Of a stretch of 64,000 nucleotides of DNA, positions 25,231 through 43,175 are shown in pieces (position 1 is the stretch's first letter; each line of letters starts with the position of its first letter). The stretch lies in contig JAQFVV010000506.1 of assembly GCA_028023455.1 (NCBI GenBank), positions 16,001-80,000 on the forward strand. Direction: 5' to 3'. The notes beneath the pieces were generated by a model. That model searched no databases. It was not told where the DNA came from and saw only the letters and a program-made list of their open reading frames with translations. Both the position numbers and the translations under genes were made by a program. Origin of the DNA: Epiperipatus broadwayi. Lineage: Eukaryota; Onychophora; Udeonychophora; Euonychophora; Peripatidae.

Positions 25231-28200
25231 TAATAGAGTTTTATAAAAAAACTAAGATTTACATAATGTAACAACGTTAATAATTTAATTAATTATTATC
25301 TCATCATATCATTGTTGATATTTAATCTAGTTTACTTTATAATTATAGTGCAATGATTAATACAGTACATTAAATAAGTAAAGTAATACATTCTGGATGC
25401 TTATAGTATAAAAAAAATCAAATGAAACTTTTTAAAGGAATTTTATTTTTTACTAATTAGTCAAAAATGATAGAATATTTGTTGAATTAAAATAATTAAT
25501 GTAATCAAAAAACAACTACATTATTAATGAGGCAACATACCCTTAGTAAGTGGCATGACATACATATTGAAAAGAAAATGGAGGAAAAAATCAAGACTGA
25601 GAAGCCAAAAAGGAATTGCAGAGTGATATAAGGATATTTATCATTGCTGACTTTCCAAGTTAAACTCATGCTCACCAATTTTTGAATCAACAGGGCTTAT
25701 GAATATACAGTAAGTTAAGATGTATTTCTCATTATTAATCAAACATTAGCAAATATTACACTATAAATTATTTAGCAAGATAAGCAAATTTTCTTTACAA
25801 ACCGACATAGCTATATGATCTCAGTGGCAACGGCAATAATGTTATTCATTATTTTTTATATATGACGAATGGAAATTGATCAGTATTCCATGCAGATAAC
25901 TTGTAAAATTATACTAATAAATAGTATTAAAATCTTATGAGTTAACTAACACAGAGTAGAAATTCTACCTCCTCCCCCCACAAATAAATTTAATATCCAC
26001 TTGTTCTCTGCATTGGTCACCCTCCACAGTTACAATTATTTTAATCTTAAATATTAGTGTTTAGGTCCCTCATCCTATCTCCCAAATTATATCTCTTTAA
26101 TGCTGTACCACATGTACATACATAAGTGGAATCTAATGGTTTTTGACTCAACCATTCTATATTCTCTAACACTCAAATAATAGGAAACTTATTGTTTAGA
26201 CTCTTAGAATTATGAATGTTCTTGTCCACAGGGTCTGGAATTGTGGTGAAGTGCAACACTCAATAATTTTTCAACTCATTGCTGACCTTTGGACCATATC
26301 TCTGCAAATACAAATTTAATAGATATATGCTTATTTAAAGCTAATGCCTACTGATAGTAACTCTAATAATAGGACTCATAATAATAATGATAATAAATAT
26401 GAAATGCTAACTACAAAATTAATAAAACTATTATTACAATGCATTTTGAATATAGTTTGATTAACTGAGAAGGCATCCAAATATCAAGAGTGAAAAAAAA
26501 ATTTATGTTCACTCGTAATATTAGTCGGAATGCAATGAATTGAACAATTACATATTTTATTTATTTAAACTGTTCTCTCATCTGTATTTAAGTACTTATA
26601 AAAATTTTAACTTATAAGCCATTAATTCAAATCCTCAAATCTTATCAACTAAAAGTATATTATCTTACATTATCAGTAAAAATAATAGATATTTTAGGGC
26701 GATTCTGTACTAGAAATATGAGTTATTTCTATTAATTCTTTTATGTTATATATCTAGTATTAATGACTATAATAATGTATACATATTATAATTCAGTCAA
26801 TATTATGAAACTATAATATGGTGACATTCTGATATTGTGTAGCTCACTCAAAACATTTAGACACCTGACACAAATTTAAAACTACAAATATTTCTTCAAC
26901 CAATATATAAAAGAAAAAGGAAAAAAAAAACTACAATTCAAATCAATATTGTAGTGATACCAAATAAAAAAAAAAACTATGAGATATAATTAAAATTATT
27001 CATAATGGGGATCTTCACTGGATACATTTAAAGACTGTATAAACTAAGTGATATTAATAAATAGCTTGTACCAGTGATGACCTTTAATACTAGCACTTTG
27101 TGACTAATAATATAAATTATTTCTAACTATTTTGACCCATAATACAGCGTTTCTTATTTATTTGGTTAGATTTGGAGCGGTGCTTCAGCAACATTATATA
27201 CAATGTAATTACTACTAACCGTATTCATTAGCTCAAAGCCCATAAAAAATTTGATGTAATATCTATTCAGTATATTTAAGACATTTTTTATTTTTAAGAT
27301 ACTAAAGTTACAGCACTGAAAAAAAAAACCCATGCCTTTAAAATGTAGTAAAAAAATGTTAACATCTTCTATTTGAGTTTACGCACATTTTGCGAATTAT
27401 TATATTCTCTAACTTAGTATTTAAATTATATCTGATGATTGTGCGAAATGTTTTAATAACTATGTCAATAGACACATACATATATCTACAGCTATAGCCC
27501 AACATTAGTTTATTATCCCTTTATTATCAGTCCAGTGATGTCTTGCTTCTGCGTAACCCTGGTATGATGTGTATTGTTTGCCTGAAATAATTTGTGAACA
27601 TAAATTTATAATAAAATTTGGTTCTCACACAAGCTAAAGCCAAGCTTAGCTACTCAGTACATCAATTTATGAATATGACATAATATTTAGTCCCTAAACA
27701 AGTAACTACTTTTCACTAATATGCAATGTTTTACTTTTCACTAATATGCAATGTTTTAACAAACAGTAAACAAGAAATTGTCATACACAATTGGGTAATG
27801 ATAAAATGTTGCTTTCATAAGAGAGAATAAGTTAATAATAATAACCTTTTGGTGCTAGCATAGACCTAAGAATATGCCTTCTTTCTAAGGCTAAATGTAT
27901 GTGAGGAACTCATATCTGCACATATTTAAAAGGCATACTAAGAACACTGCAAACTACAACCATAAATATTTCTTTTACTAAGCAATAAAACAAGATTGGA
28001 ACTGGAATCATTTACTTGAACTCCTATGAATACTTTCAGATAAAATCATTTAATGGTGAGAGAGCTATGCTCCATCTCCACCACACTCACATCAACAAAC
28101 AGACCTCATTTGCACTCTCACATAACATAAAAAGGGTATCATATCATTGATGTATGAACTGATTAGTATAATATGACAAAGACTATTTTTTTTACTTAAA

Positions 28201-30175
28201 ATAACTCTATAGCCTAAGAAATAAGCATTATTTCATTTTAAATAATTCATACCCTTCCGAGCATAACAATAAAATATGAAATATGAAAATTAAATAAATA
28301 TGAAAATATTGATTTTAATTATTTGCATAACAATATCTTATAAACCCTTTCATACATCATATTCCACTAATATTTTTAATAATGTATTGTACTGGTCAAA
28401 ACATCCACCCAACAATATAAACTCAAGGTCAGATTTAAATCTGGTCTAACCACACATTTTACTTCCATACCAAACTGAATTCAAACCCAACTCACGAGCT
28501 CAGATAAAATCAATGAATGACATAGGTTGACGGTACATGACTATGCACCAAAAAACTAGCTCAATGGATGATGATGATTTGGGACCCCTGATCAGACTCT
28601 AATAATGTATAATAAAATAACTAAGGATATTTATAAGTCAATTCATATATGTATGTTCGGGTTGCCAATACAGACAGTGAGCATTAATATTAAAATAATT
28701 ATTGAATAATAAAGAAAGTTAAAAACCAAATGTGTTAATAAAATGTTTAATAATAATAAATATTTTATTCAACTTTTATGATTAAGATTATATAGATTAC
28801 CTGTAGTCTTTAAAACAGAATTTATAATTTACAATAAGAATGGCAGTCATTATTATATGCCAATAACTATTACATAATATTATAGGGGGATTAGACGTGT
28901 CTATGCCCCGACAAGTAAATAAAGGTAGATAAAGGTATTTGACTTTGACAGAAATTATTATTCTAATTTTAAAATAATGTGAGATTCATTTTCACATTCG
29001 TTAATCAACTCATGAAGCACATGATAAATATTTAGTGCTTAACTTTAATATTTAATAGGAAACTTACTTAATTATAAATGAATATGAATTTGTTTGACTT
29101 TAATAAAATCAATTAATCATGATTCATGAGCATGAGAATGGGATTTACTGGAACTGAGAAGGAAATGGTACTGACATCTTATGAGCTATAAAAAATGAAT
29201 ACGAAAGATAATGACTTGTCGGTCATTTAAGTAGGAGGGTGGCTTGTGCTTTACAAGTCTTTCTGCCTTATTAAGGATCCATGGAACACAGGGAAAGCCA
29301 GACTGGGTCATAGCTGCAAATCTTTGGTGTTCCAATATAAAAAACCAAGCAATTGAAAAAAGTGGTTTCATCCTAGGTAATTAAAGTAATAATAATATCA
29401 CTGAGGACAAGCCTACAAGGAAGGAGCTGGCTCACATCAGTAACATTCATAAATATTATAACTTGATAATCATCATGCTTAAATGATAAAGTCCATATTA
29501 TATATGGAATGTTCTACATGATGACCTGATCAAGTTAAATTAAAGTCAAACATGCTTTAACCAAAAGTACTTAACACAATGAGAAGTTATATTAATTATA
29601 CCCTAAATATCATACCTTCCCTGAATAATAATAGAAAGTATAATATTTGAATTAGAATATATTCATTTACTTTTGTTTATCGACCTTTAATAGAACATTT
29701 TAAAATTAGAAATATGAATAGATAAATATTTGTAAACTAGATAAAATAGCCGGGGGATATAGGTTAGAAACTGAGCTAATAATTTATAATTAGCCATTAA
29801 TAAAAATAGCAAAAATTGTATAAATCCTTCAATTTGACAATTAATAGAACAATCTTAAATTAGTTCCAATGGGCAAAAATTACTATCAAACTTAATATTA
29901 TACTATTTTCATGAGAAATGTGTAACAAAAAAAAATATTGTCAAGTTGAAGTATTATTGGCATATAATCAAAAATAAATGATATTAATAATCATCTAGCA
30001 AATATATAATAAGGTTAGATAAACAAACCACCAAAGTAAGAAAAAAAGAAAGTTAACATAATATTAATTTTATAGACTAGAGATTAAGATAGAGAATTAC
30101 AACATAATTTAAGATAGCATAAATAAAAATTTTTTTTACAGTAGATAGCTTAAAAAGTGTTTTAAGTTAAAGTTC
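25231..30175. other. Gene-empty AT-rich region
   Basis: No credible coding frame or RNA gene on either strand. A small tandem duplication (about 25 bp, TTTCACTAATATGCAATG) lies at 27711-27757. The plus strand near 27430 has CTGATGATTGTGCGAAAT, which looks like a hammerhead core but has no stem II. Intron or intergenic DNA cannot be told apart. Confidence 0.5.
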
Positions 30176-30179
30176 AGAA

Positions 30180-30600
30180 CTGGCCAGAAAGTTGCGGTTC
30201 AAAGGAAAGATTTTACCCATCCTTCCATGGCTTGTTCCTTAGTGTACATGGTAGAGTCTGATTTTGTTGAAATGTAGGTGCATATTTTCAACTTATTTGA
30301 ATAGCATTTTGATTGACTCTTTAAGGTTTTGGCAGCACGATTGGTGTGGAAAAAGTCTAGTTTAGCAGCTACATTAAAGATCTTCTAGGGGACTTTGGGC
30401 CCAGTAGTCATATTCCTGAAGTTAGCCCCTCACCATGATGGAGATACTGTATAGATTCATAATTTAAGATGCACAAAGCTTTTAGTACCACTTATTTCAA
30501 AAGAAATATGGCTTCTCTTTTTCCAAACTTTTCCGGGCTATTTATACTGTCCTCTGGTTTCCCACCTATTCTGAATCTAGATGCCTTCAGGCTAAAGCTT
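30180..30600 (-). pseudogene. Possible decayed coding sequence, unrecognised
   Basis: Composition is less AT-rich than its surroundings. The minus strand has a run of about 70 codons interrupted by one stop, from MTTGPKVP (near 30405) through KLDFFHTNRAAKTLKS to TKEQAMEGWVKSFL (near 30215). Upstream, in another frame, is a 40-codon run containing KASRFRIGGKPEDSINSPEK (30510-30600). I do not recognise a family. It could be a decayed gene or transposon fragment, or chance. Confidence 0.25.
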
Positions 30601-30639
30601 CTTACCTTATCAAAGTTACAAATTTTGCTAATTGATTTT

Positions 30640-31030
30640 AGTTACATTCCTTCTATAAGGCTTTCAAACTCATTAACTTTGAATTCATTTTCTAATCAGA
30701 AAATGAATTTGTAAATCAGAAAAAAACATTTTAATTAAGAACCATCCTTACATTTCAAATTATTATCTTTTCGATAATTTATAAAATTTTCCCTATTGTC
30801 TTTTTAAAAGAATGATCTGAAAGCTTATCGAAAGAATGTAGCTTTTAATCTCAAAAATTTGACCAAACTGTTTAAAAGTAAAATAAAACATTCCAACGCA
30901 ATGAAACTTTATAATATATATATATATGCACAATCCATGCAGTTATAATATATGTGTATATATATACGCAATGAAACTTTATAATATATATATATATGCA
31001 CAATCCATGCAGTTATAATATATGTGTTTT
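30640..31030 (+). repeat. Dispersed repeat, copy 2, with MITE-like element and 70-bp tandem
   Basis: Copy of 40-345. The inverted-repeat element lies at 30643-30840 with TA flanks and ends CATTCCTTC and GAAAGAATG. A perfect internal hairpin, AATTCATTTTCT/AGAAAATGAATT, is at about 30683-30710. The CGCAATGAAACTTTATAATA block is duplicated in tandem with a 70-bp period (30897-30966 and 30967-31026). This tandem is absent from copy 1. Confidence 0.75.
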
Positions 31031-31084
31031 CATGAATAATTAGGTCCACTTACCCCAATCATATTCATGGGATTTTAATAGAAA

Positions 31085-33985
31085 CTAGGCAAACCTCACT
31101 TCAAATAGCTACATCAGCTTGCCTTCCATACATGATTGCTGTAGGTTTTTATCAAACATTACAGTAAACTTTGACAATAAATTCCAAGCTACTCTTATCA
31201 ACCCATGTTTCTATTTTTCCATGCTACATCACATAATTGAACTAAATCTCAACACTTCTCCACTTTATGATCACTCTGCACAAATCCCTATCCTTAACCT
31301 GAATAAAATGCAAATGGCTACAATTTCATTTAATTGCTATTAAAAATTCTTCTTTCCACAATCACTTCTGAGATTTTTTGCTTTTGGAAAAATATATTGT
31401 ATAAACTTAAAATATGTCTCATGACATTGTCCAAAGTTTTTCACAATCATCAACATATTATCATTTATTAATTATATGACATGCAACAGACCCCCTTCTA
31501 GCTTGCTAACTATGGTCATTAAATTCCCAATTAAATCAAAGAATGTGTAAAATTGCACATAATGCACATCAACCCATTTACAATGTACTGAAGCCAACAA
31601 TAGTACTTGCAATAAACCTAAAAAATATTCAGCCAATAAAAGGAAGAATTTTCTTTCCAGCAACTTACAAAAACACAAGGCTAAATTCATTGGACCCTAG
31701 AATACTCTGAAAAAGTTAATGTTACCATGACATTCCAAGTAGATGCATTCATTTATGTCAATGACAACTGATTGATCCTATTTATCAACATTTCAGGCAA
31801 AAACACATTCACATCACTCACTTACCTTTTTGTACTATCCAAAAACAACTCACCTTTTAACATCACCAACTCAGCTAATAAACACTCTACCATTCATAGT
31901 GCACCATCTGAAAACTGTGGACTTCTAAAATTTGTGTTTTTTCACATCAGTCAATTCATTATCCAATACTTGTGCAATCTAGCTAACTATTATTTTATAA
32001 GATATAAATGACTGTGGCTTGTATATTATTGCAATGGCATCATATAATAAATAATAATATTCCTAATTCAACTCACATTGATTTTTAACCTATGTCTGTG
32101 AGTCCATTTAGCACTGAGAACTGTTTAGAAAGTTATCAAAAATACACTTTAACTGCACTTTCTGACATTAATTTCATCCTGGCAACTTACTGTGAAACAA
32201 TATCTCACTACTATTGCTGCACTCTTATTTAAAAATATAATCAACACAGTTAAAGACACTAAAAATATAAAACAATTGCAGTAAGGATTGACATTTAGAC
32301 TGCATTTGCTTCTGTCATCATAAATTTTGTAGTAGATATGCTTTGAATCAGCACAGTTCTGCTTAACATAATATACACAATAACTTATCTGCTACTGAGT
32401 CAAGAAATTCACATGACACATAATGGCAAAACTTATTATTGTTTACACTGACACAATATCTCCCAAGGTCCCTGTCTCAAATATCTACGGTGCATATTAT
32501 ACATTAATCAACTATTAGAGAAAGTCCAACACAAAATCCAAGTCCTTCAAATACAAAACACCTGTCAATATATATCATACATAGCTTACATAGATAACAT
32601 CACTGATTTTACTTTAAAATTTTGTCAACTAGGGTATTGAAAACTTTACACTTATGTTCAATACCAATAAAATTGTTGCCGGGTTTCTAATCATAAAACC
32701 TTCTACATCAATATATGTCAAAAACCCAAATACTTTTAATGGTTTCCCCCTTTACATGATACCAGTGGATTGAAACAAAAATTAAAAACAATCTTAAAGG
32801 CAATGCAACATGCTTTATCACTCCCCTTATCAAGGCATATATTTTCTTCTACTCAAAAATAAAACTATTCAATTTTCTCATCAAGAAAATCATCTACTAT
32901 TCCCCAATTATTAACATTTCAAAAATTTTCACATCTGCAATTTTTCTTTTTTTGAAAGAAGATTGTATGACATCAAGAATATGGTGGTGATATTTTCAGA
33001 AGCCTTAGGAACTTGCACATCATTAAAGTGTTCGGTCTTCATAATATTGAGGTTTATCATATTCAGAAAATTATAAATCTTTTGATATCCACAATGAAGC
33101 AGTTGCGATAGCCTCAACATCTGTTCAAGTTGACCCCCACTGATAATTCTATTGCTACTTGGATATTTATCATCACTCATGAATCAAATTTAAAACACAT
33201 CAGTTCTAATACCATTCCAAGCTAATACCAAATACACATATTGGAAAATCCACAGCATACTATAACTTAATCTATCTACCAACTGCTTCACCCCAATGAC
33301 AGGCAAAAACAATATGCAACATCAATAGATTTATGAAAAATGGCCACAACAGCCTAAATATCTTGATTTTATACTTGCATGTATCCTCAATGCCTTGTTC
33401 CTCTCACATTTTACCATTACCAATAGCTATACATATATATTGATCATTTCTGCAGTTTATGACACTTGCCAAAAGAGATTCAGTACAATCAGTTCTATAC
33501 ATGTTCTCCACTTGACAACATGCCTAATGCCATGATATACACCTGGAGACAAATTGCCATACTTCAAACAATTATCTACTCATATCAAACTATGTCTATT
33601 CCTATTGTTGTTGTGGCCACATTTATATTATACACATTCTATGCCATATGCTGGATATACTGCTTTGGAAATAACAGGAGACATAAACTATTCATGTTTT
33701 TGAAAATAATACAGCAGCTAAAAACAGGATACGCAAACATTCTTTAGTGTGACAAGCATTATGTGTCTTTGTCACTTCATAACCACAAGTTGATCCATAC
33801 ACTCACCATTTAAATATGTACTGTGTCCCATTAACATCATATAGGAAGGGTATAAGTCATCTCATGGAACATGTAACTAAATCCTCATCAAAAAAGGAAA
33901 ATGCACCAAAACATTGAATAACAGACATATCTATCAAGCATGAATCTATGAGACAACCATCAAAGCATCATGAACTGGAGAATTA
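31085..33985 (+). mobile_element. LINE-A copy 3, heavily decayed
   Basis: Found only through scattered motifs. The endonuclease end (31119-31343, CFYFSMLHHIIELNL and YDHSAQIPILNL) matches CFYSPMLHHYFNLEL of LINE-A copy 4. The RT box is YIDN at 32587-32598 within ISYIAYIDNIT. Then come FNGFPLYM (copy 4 FLGFPFYLG), GLHNIEVYHIQKIINLL near 33030, and YLDFILACILNALF near 33370 (copy 5 LFDFLFKFHLNALP). It lacks a clear 3' tail. Its divergence is far greater than that of other copies, so it is older. Confidence 0.75.
31119..33760 (+). pseudogene. LINE-A ORF2 remnant
   Basis: Endonuclease C-terminus, RT palm with YIDN in place of YMDD, thumb and linker segments, all in different frames with many stops. 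ORF1 and the N-terminal endonuclease are missing. Confidence 0.7.
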
Positions 33986-34097
33986 ATAATGCATCACATA
34001 GAAGGAGCATCAAACACTTGAGTTGCAATTCTATTTTAATACATGAATTTGGGTAAATCATTTGTATTTTAACTACTTATTGTTCTTTTATCTATGA

Positions 34098-34357
<260 letters not shown>

Positions 34358-34436
<79 letters not shown>
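34358..34436. repeat. (TA)n microsatellite
   Basis: About 39 TA units following segment X. Confidence 0.97.
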
Positions 34437-34439
<3 letters not shown>

Positions 34440-34587
34440 GAATCAATATGTATCCAAGATCTCACATTTCTTTTACATGTATTTGTGTTCTGAGTAAAGA
34501 TAATTTTTGAAACATTATCACCATTGTCATTGTAATCATCATCATCATCATTATCATATTCATTTCCAAGTTGATTATATTAGCCTA

Positions 34588-34608
34588 TATATATATATAT
34601 ATATATAT
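34588..34608. repeat. Short (TA)n
   Basis: Ten TA units. The flanks ATTCAAACAAATATATTTAA and their inverse (34650-34670) form a hairpin around 34609-34650. Confidence 0.85.
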
Positions 34609-34712
34609 AATTCAAACAAATATATTTAACACAGTATTCAATATATTTTTTAAATATATTTGTTTGAATTATTATTATATAATTTAAAAATACAGACATT
34701 TAATGGTTGTAG

Positions 34713-39095
<4,383 letters not shown>

Positions 39096-39100
39096 GTTAC

Positions 39101-39114
39101 GATATATATATATA

Positions 39115-39164
<50 letters not shown>

Positions 39165-39165
39165 A
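39101..39165. repeat. (TA)n microsatellite
   Basis: About 30 TA units with one TT interruption. Confidence 0.95.
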
Positions 39166-39272
39166 TGGAAGTGGATTTATTCTCATTCTTTCAAAGACTC
39201 CATATTTAAAGTGAGAGTATTCCACAGCTTTGTAAAGTCATAGTGTGTATGTGTCAGTATGACTTTCCTAAT

Positions 39273-39557
<285 letters not shown>

Positions 39558-39745
39558 TAAATTCTTTATTTATTTAATGTACATATCAATAGCATTTAGA
39601 CAATTATAGCTTGCACAATAATGTCATTATCCTATACAAATCTAAATAAGCATTAAAAAAACAAAACAAAACAAAAAATAATACCAATAAAATAAAAAAA
39701 CACTAAAATGCTCAAATAAATAAAAAGGCATTATATCAAATGAAG

Positions 39746-41215
39746 TTAAGGATAATATTTTTTTATGAGGACATTAGTGAATTGTTTAAAATCCAGATTA
39801 AAAACTTCATCATTACCAATATCTTTGTTATAAGTTCTATGTAAACGAAATAACGGGGAAAATCTTAATACATCACTTTTACAAACTTTCATTTCAAAAA
39901 TATTGTGAGTACGAGCATCATAATTCTGCTTTTTAATACCTAAATTAGAAAGCAAATTAGATACAGAAATATTCTGGGAAATAAATTTATGAAGAAGCTT
40001 CAGATCTCTTGTTTTTCATCTCTGCAGTAAACACATATAGTGTTCATTACCTAAACTATTCAATTTTTCAAATTTTTCAAAAACAGACTGAATTCTTATG
40101 ATATATGTCCTGTTATGAGGATTCCATATAATTGAACCATGTTCCAAGGTGGGAAAAACTAAGGATATAAAAAGTTTAATCTTTGTAAATTTATTAAATG
40201 CTTTTCCATATCTGTAAATAGCTCCACAATTTTAAGAGATTTATTCACCATAAAATTAATGTGATTATGATAAGACCCATTATTGGAAAATATTATTCCT
40301 ATATCTCTTTGATGATCATTTGTTATAATTTTAGAATCACCAATATAGTAGGAAAACCTTAAGATTTCAGATTTTCTAGAGTAAGACAATGGTGCACTTA
40401 TCCATAATTATATCTATATAATTATATTTACACCAATTCAAGAAATTATCAATACCACTTTGAAGTAAAAAAAACAGTCATTAATATAATAAATATGCCT
40501 AAAAAATTTGCAATCATTTGCATAACATAGAAGATGTGAAAATTTAATACATGCTTTTAGGTCATCAATGTATACATTAAATAATAAAGGTGCAAAAACA
40601 TTGCCTTGAGGCACTCCAGTAAAGCAATAATATGGTAATGACAATTTATTATTAAACCTCACACAAGGCATTCTATCCTTAAGAAAAGAATCAAACCAAT
40701 TAATTAATAATTTGGAAAAACCTAACCTACAATGCTACTGAAGAAGAATTTTATGATTAACTCTATCAAAAGCTTTGGACACATCAAAATAAACAACATC
40801 TAACCTAGATGGATTCTCAATTGAGTTTGAAATGTGATCAAAAATAGTTGGCAAATTTGTTTTAATGGATCAATTAGGCAAAAATTATTGCTGCTCTGGT
40901 GCAAAAACCTTAGAGACATCCAAGATAAGTTTATTATAAAAACATCTTTCAAATATTCAAGCAACAGTGTGTAGAATTGAAATAGGCCTATTGTCATGTA
41001 CCAAATCTCTAGATCTTTTCTTAAAAATAGAAACTACTTTAGCAATTTCAAGGGAAGTGGGAAAAGTACCATTTGCTTAAGGGCAATTAAAAATATCCAA
41101 AAAGGGGAAGCAATGTATTCAGCACATCCTTTATAAATGAAAGCCGGAATATTGTCAAGGTCCACACTAAAATGTAATTTAAGCTACTTAATAGAAAAAA
41201 TAACATCAGATTCCT
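39746..41215 (-). pseudogene. LINE-B reverse transcriptase remnant
   Basis: In order on the minus strand: RPISILHTVA near 41000 (RT block 1), motif A DVVYFDVSKAFDRVNHKILL near 40790, and a stop. Then 40438-40671 has motif B GVPQGNVFAPLLFNVYIDDL and motif C as CYANDCKFF. The first catalytic Asp of YADD is Asn, also seen in LINE-B copy 3. Then come SYSRKSEILRFSYYIGDSK and LGIIFSNNGSYHNHI, the thumb-type LYP and a late block (39746-39955). The active site is changed and frames are broken, so it is inactive. Confidence 0.85.
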
Positions 41216-41707
41216 AATGGATCATTAGTAAGAATGGATTTCCATTCTTGCTATTAAAAGGTGTGAAGGTTGCCTTGACAGCAGTTAGAAATATTGGTTG
41301 CTATATTTACTGTGAATGTTTAGGTGGTTACTGGTTGGAAACTAATTACATCATTATCCCAGATTAGCTTTAGGCACTATTTCGCTTATTATTTCTAAAT
41401 AATACATGGGCAATTTAAAAGTATTGCATTAAATAATGTTTTAGATGACTATTTATTAGTCTGCATTATAGTGATATGTTTATTTCATGTTTAAAGAGGT
41501 TTATTTAAACTTCATTGTAACAATATTTCATACTCTGTAGTCAAGTTGCAATCTTTAAGTGTCCATATATATTCAATGGATCATTAGTAAGAATGGATTT
41601 CCATTCTTGCTATTAAAAGGTGTGAAGGTTGCCTTGACAGCAGTTAGAAATATTGGTTGCTATATTTACTGTGAATGTTTAGGTGGTTACTGGTTGAAAA
41701 CTAATTA
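41216..41707. mobile_element. Miniature terminal-direct-repeat element (TRIM-like) inside LINE-B
   Basis: Two direct repeats of about 133 bp (41216-41348 and 41575-41707), near-identical and 359 bp apart, flank about 226 bp of AT-rich non-coding DNA beginning with segment X. The unit splits LINE-B exactly where copy 3 is continuous (near 59030), so it is a later insertion. Exact ends and target duplication are ambiguous by a few bases. A miniature LTR-type element is one reading. A tandem or recombination product of repeat R is another. Confidence 0.55.
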
Positions 41708-42469
41708 TAAATGAATTATATGTTATCCTTTCTTCAACTAGATCATTATTTGCAGTTGAATTAGTAAAAGAATTAGATTGTTTAAAAAGCTCTGAGAAAT
41801 AATGAGAAAAATCATCTGCATCTAGATTAGAATTATTATTCTGTAATTTTTTTTTGTAATACCCAAATCTTTAACTAGAGAACAAAATTGCAAAGGATTA
41901 TCAGAAATATTGCTTTCAGTATTTTGAATAAATTTTTGAAAATCTCTATGATATATAACCTTTGACAATCTTCTATAATTAATAAAATTGTTATAATAAA
42001 TTAAGTTCTTAATTTTTCCAATATTTACGATGATGAAATGATTTCCTTTTAATAATTTCTTTAAGAGAGACTGAAAACCAGAGAGGAAAATGGTTAGTTA
42101 AAAAAAATTTTCTTAGGAATGTATTTGTCAATTAGTTCACTAAATGATTGTTCAAAAAAACTTAATACATAAATTTACATCAGATGAAGAATACACATTT
42201 TTCCAGTTAAAATTAGATAATTGTGAACAAAGACCCAAATAATTTCATTTTTTGTAGTCTATTTTCACAATTTTAAAGAGACAAAGTTAATTAAATTTAA
42301 TATTAATATAAAATTCTAAGGGAGGATAATGTAAATCAATGGAAAAAGGAATTGAAGAAGTAGTTAAACATTCAAATATGCACATAGAGAGTGTACCATT
42401 AGCTCAAACAAGCTCATAATTAACAAGTGCGGTTATGAGAAATATTTAAAATATCTATCCAGAAAACTC

Positions 42470-42520
42470 TTATCTCCAGACCATGGTTTTGAGCTTATGG
42501 CACACGTCAGTGGAGAGCTA
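42470..42520 (-). ncRNA. Hammerhead ribozyme remnant (inverted unit)
   Basis: Stem I TCTCCA/TGGAGA, palindromic stem III ACCATGGT and site GTC (complement of 42479-42481) are kept. The core reads CTGACGT in place of CTGANGA, and the GAAA box reads AAAA. Confidence 0.55.
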
Positions 42521-42713
42521 GAATATTTGGAGACTAAACCTAAAATATCAACTCAAAAAAACAGCACTTATTTCAAACGTATATTTAAAAAGAAACTCTG
42601 AATTTTTCGGACATGAAAATGTCTTTAAATCCAGCTATCTAACTTAAATATCTATATGGGACTGAAATAAATTCAGATCTACCATATTCTAATAGCCTCA
42701 GCATAGCCAAAGC

Positions 42714-42755
42714 CTCCACTGAAGTGGGCTATAAGCTCGAAACCATGGTCTGGAG
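42714..42755 (+). ncRNA. Type I hammerhead ribozyme, core change at A9
   Basis: Stem I CTCCA/TGGAG, core CTGAAGT (42719-42725; the last base should be A), stem II GGGCT/AGCTC with ATA loop, GAAA (42739-42742), palindromic stem III ACCATGGT, and site GTC (42748-42750). It is nearly intact, but the A9 substitution is expected to impair catalysis. Confidence 0.65.
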
Positions 42756-43130
42756 ATAAGAGTGTTCTGGATAGAGATTTTACATATTTCTCATAACCAC
42801 ACTTGTTAATTATGAGCTTGCTTGAGCTATTGGTACACTCTCTATGTGCATTCTTGTAACTACAAGCTCATTAAAAGTAATGTCATGTTATATATGACTT
42901 GCTTTTTTAATTATTATAAATTTACCTTTAAGGCTTTGGCTATGCCGAGGCTATTAGAATATGGTAGATCTGAATTTATTTAAGTCCCATATAGCTATTT
43001 AAGTTAGATAGCTGGATTTAAATACATTTTCACATCCGAAAAATTCAGAGTTTCTTCTTAAATATATGTTTGAAATAAGCGCTGGTTTTTTGAGTTGACA
43101 ATTTCGGTCTAGTGTTCGAATATTCTAGCT

Positions 43131-43175
43131 CTCCACTGACATGGGCCATAACCTCAAAACCATGGTCTGTAGATA
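43131..43175 (+). ncRNA. Hammerhead ribozyme remnant (second plus unit)
   Basis: CTGACAT core, GGGCCATAACCTC stem II region, AAAA box, ACCATGGT palindrome, and GTC at 43165-43167, exactly 417 bases after the previous site. Confidence 0.55.

Noticed and set aside
27428-27450. Hammerhead-like CTGATGA followed by GAAA
   Set aside because: The six bases between them (TTGTGC) cannot form stem II, and there is no matching stem I or NUH site.
29186-29371. 61-codon minus-strand frame as a gene
   Set aside because: No recognisable motif, no flanking coding or splice signals, and its length is within chance expectation.
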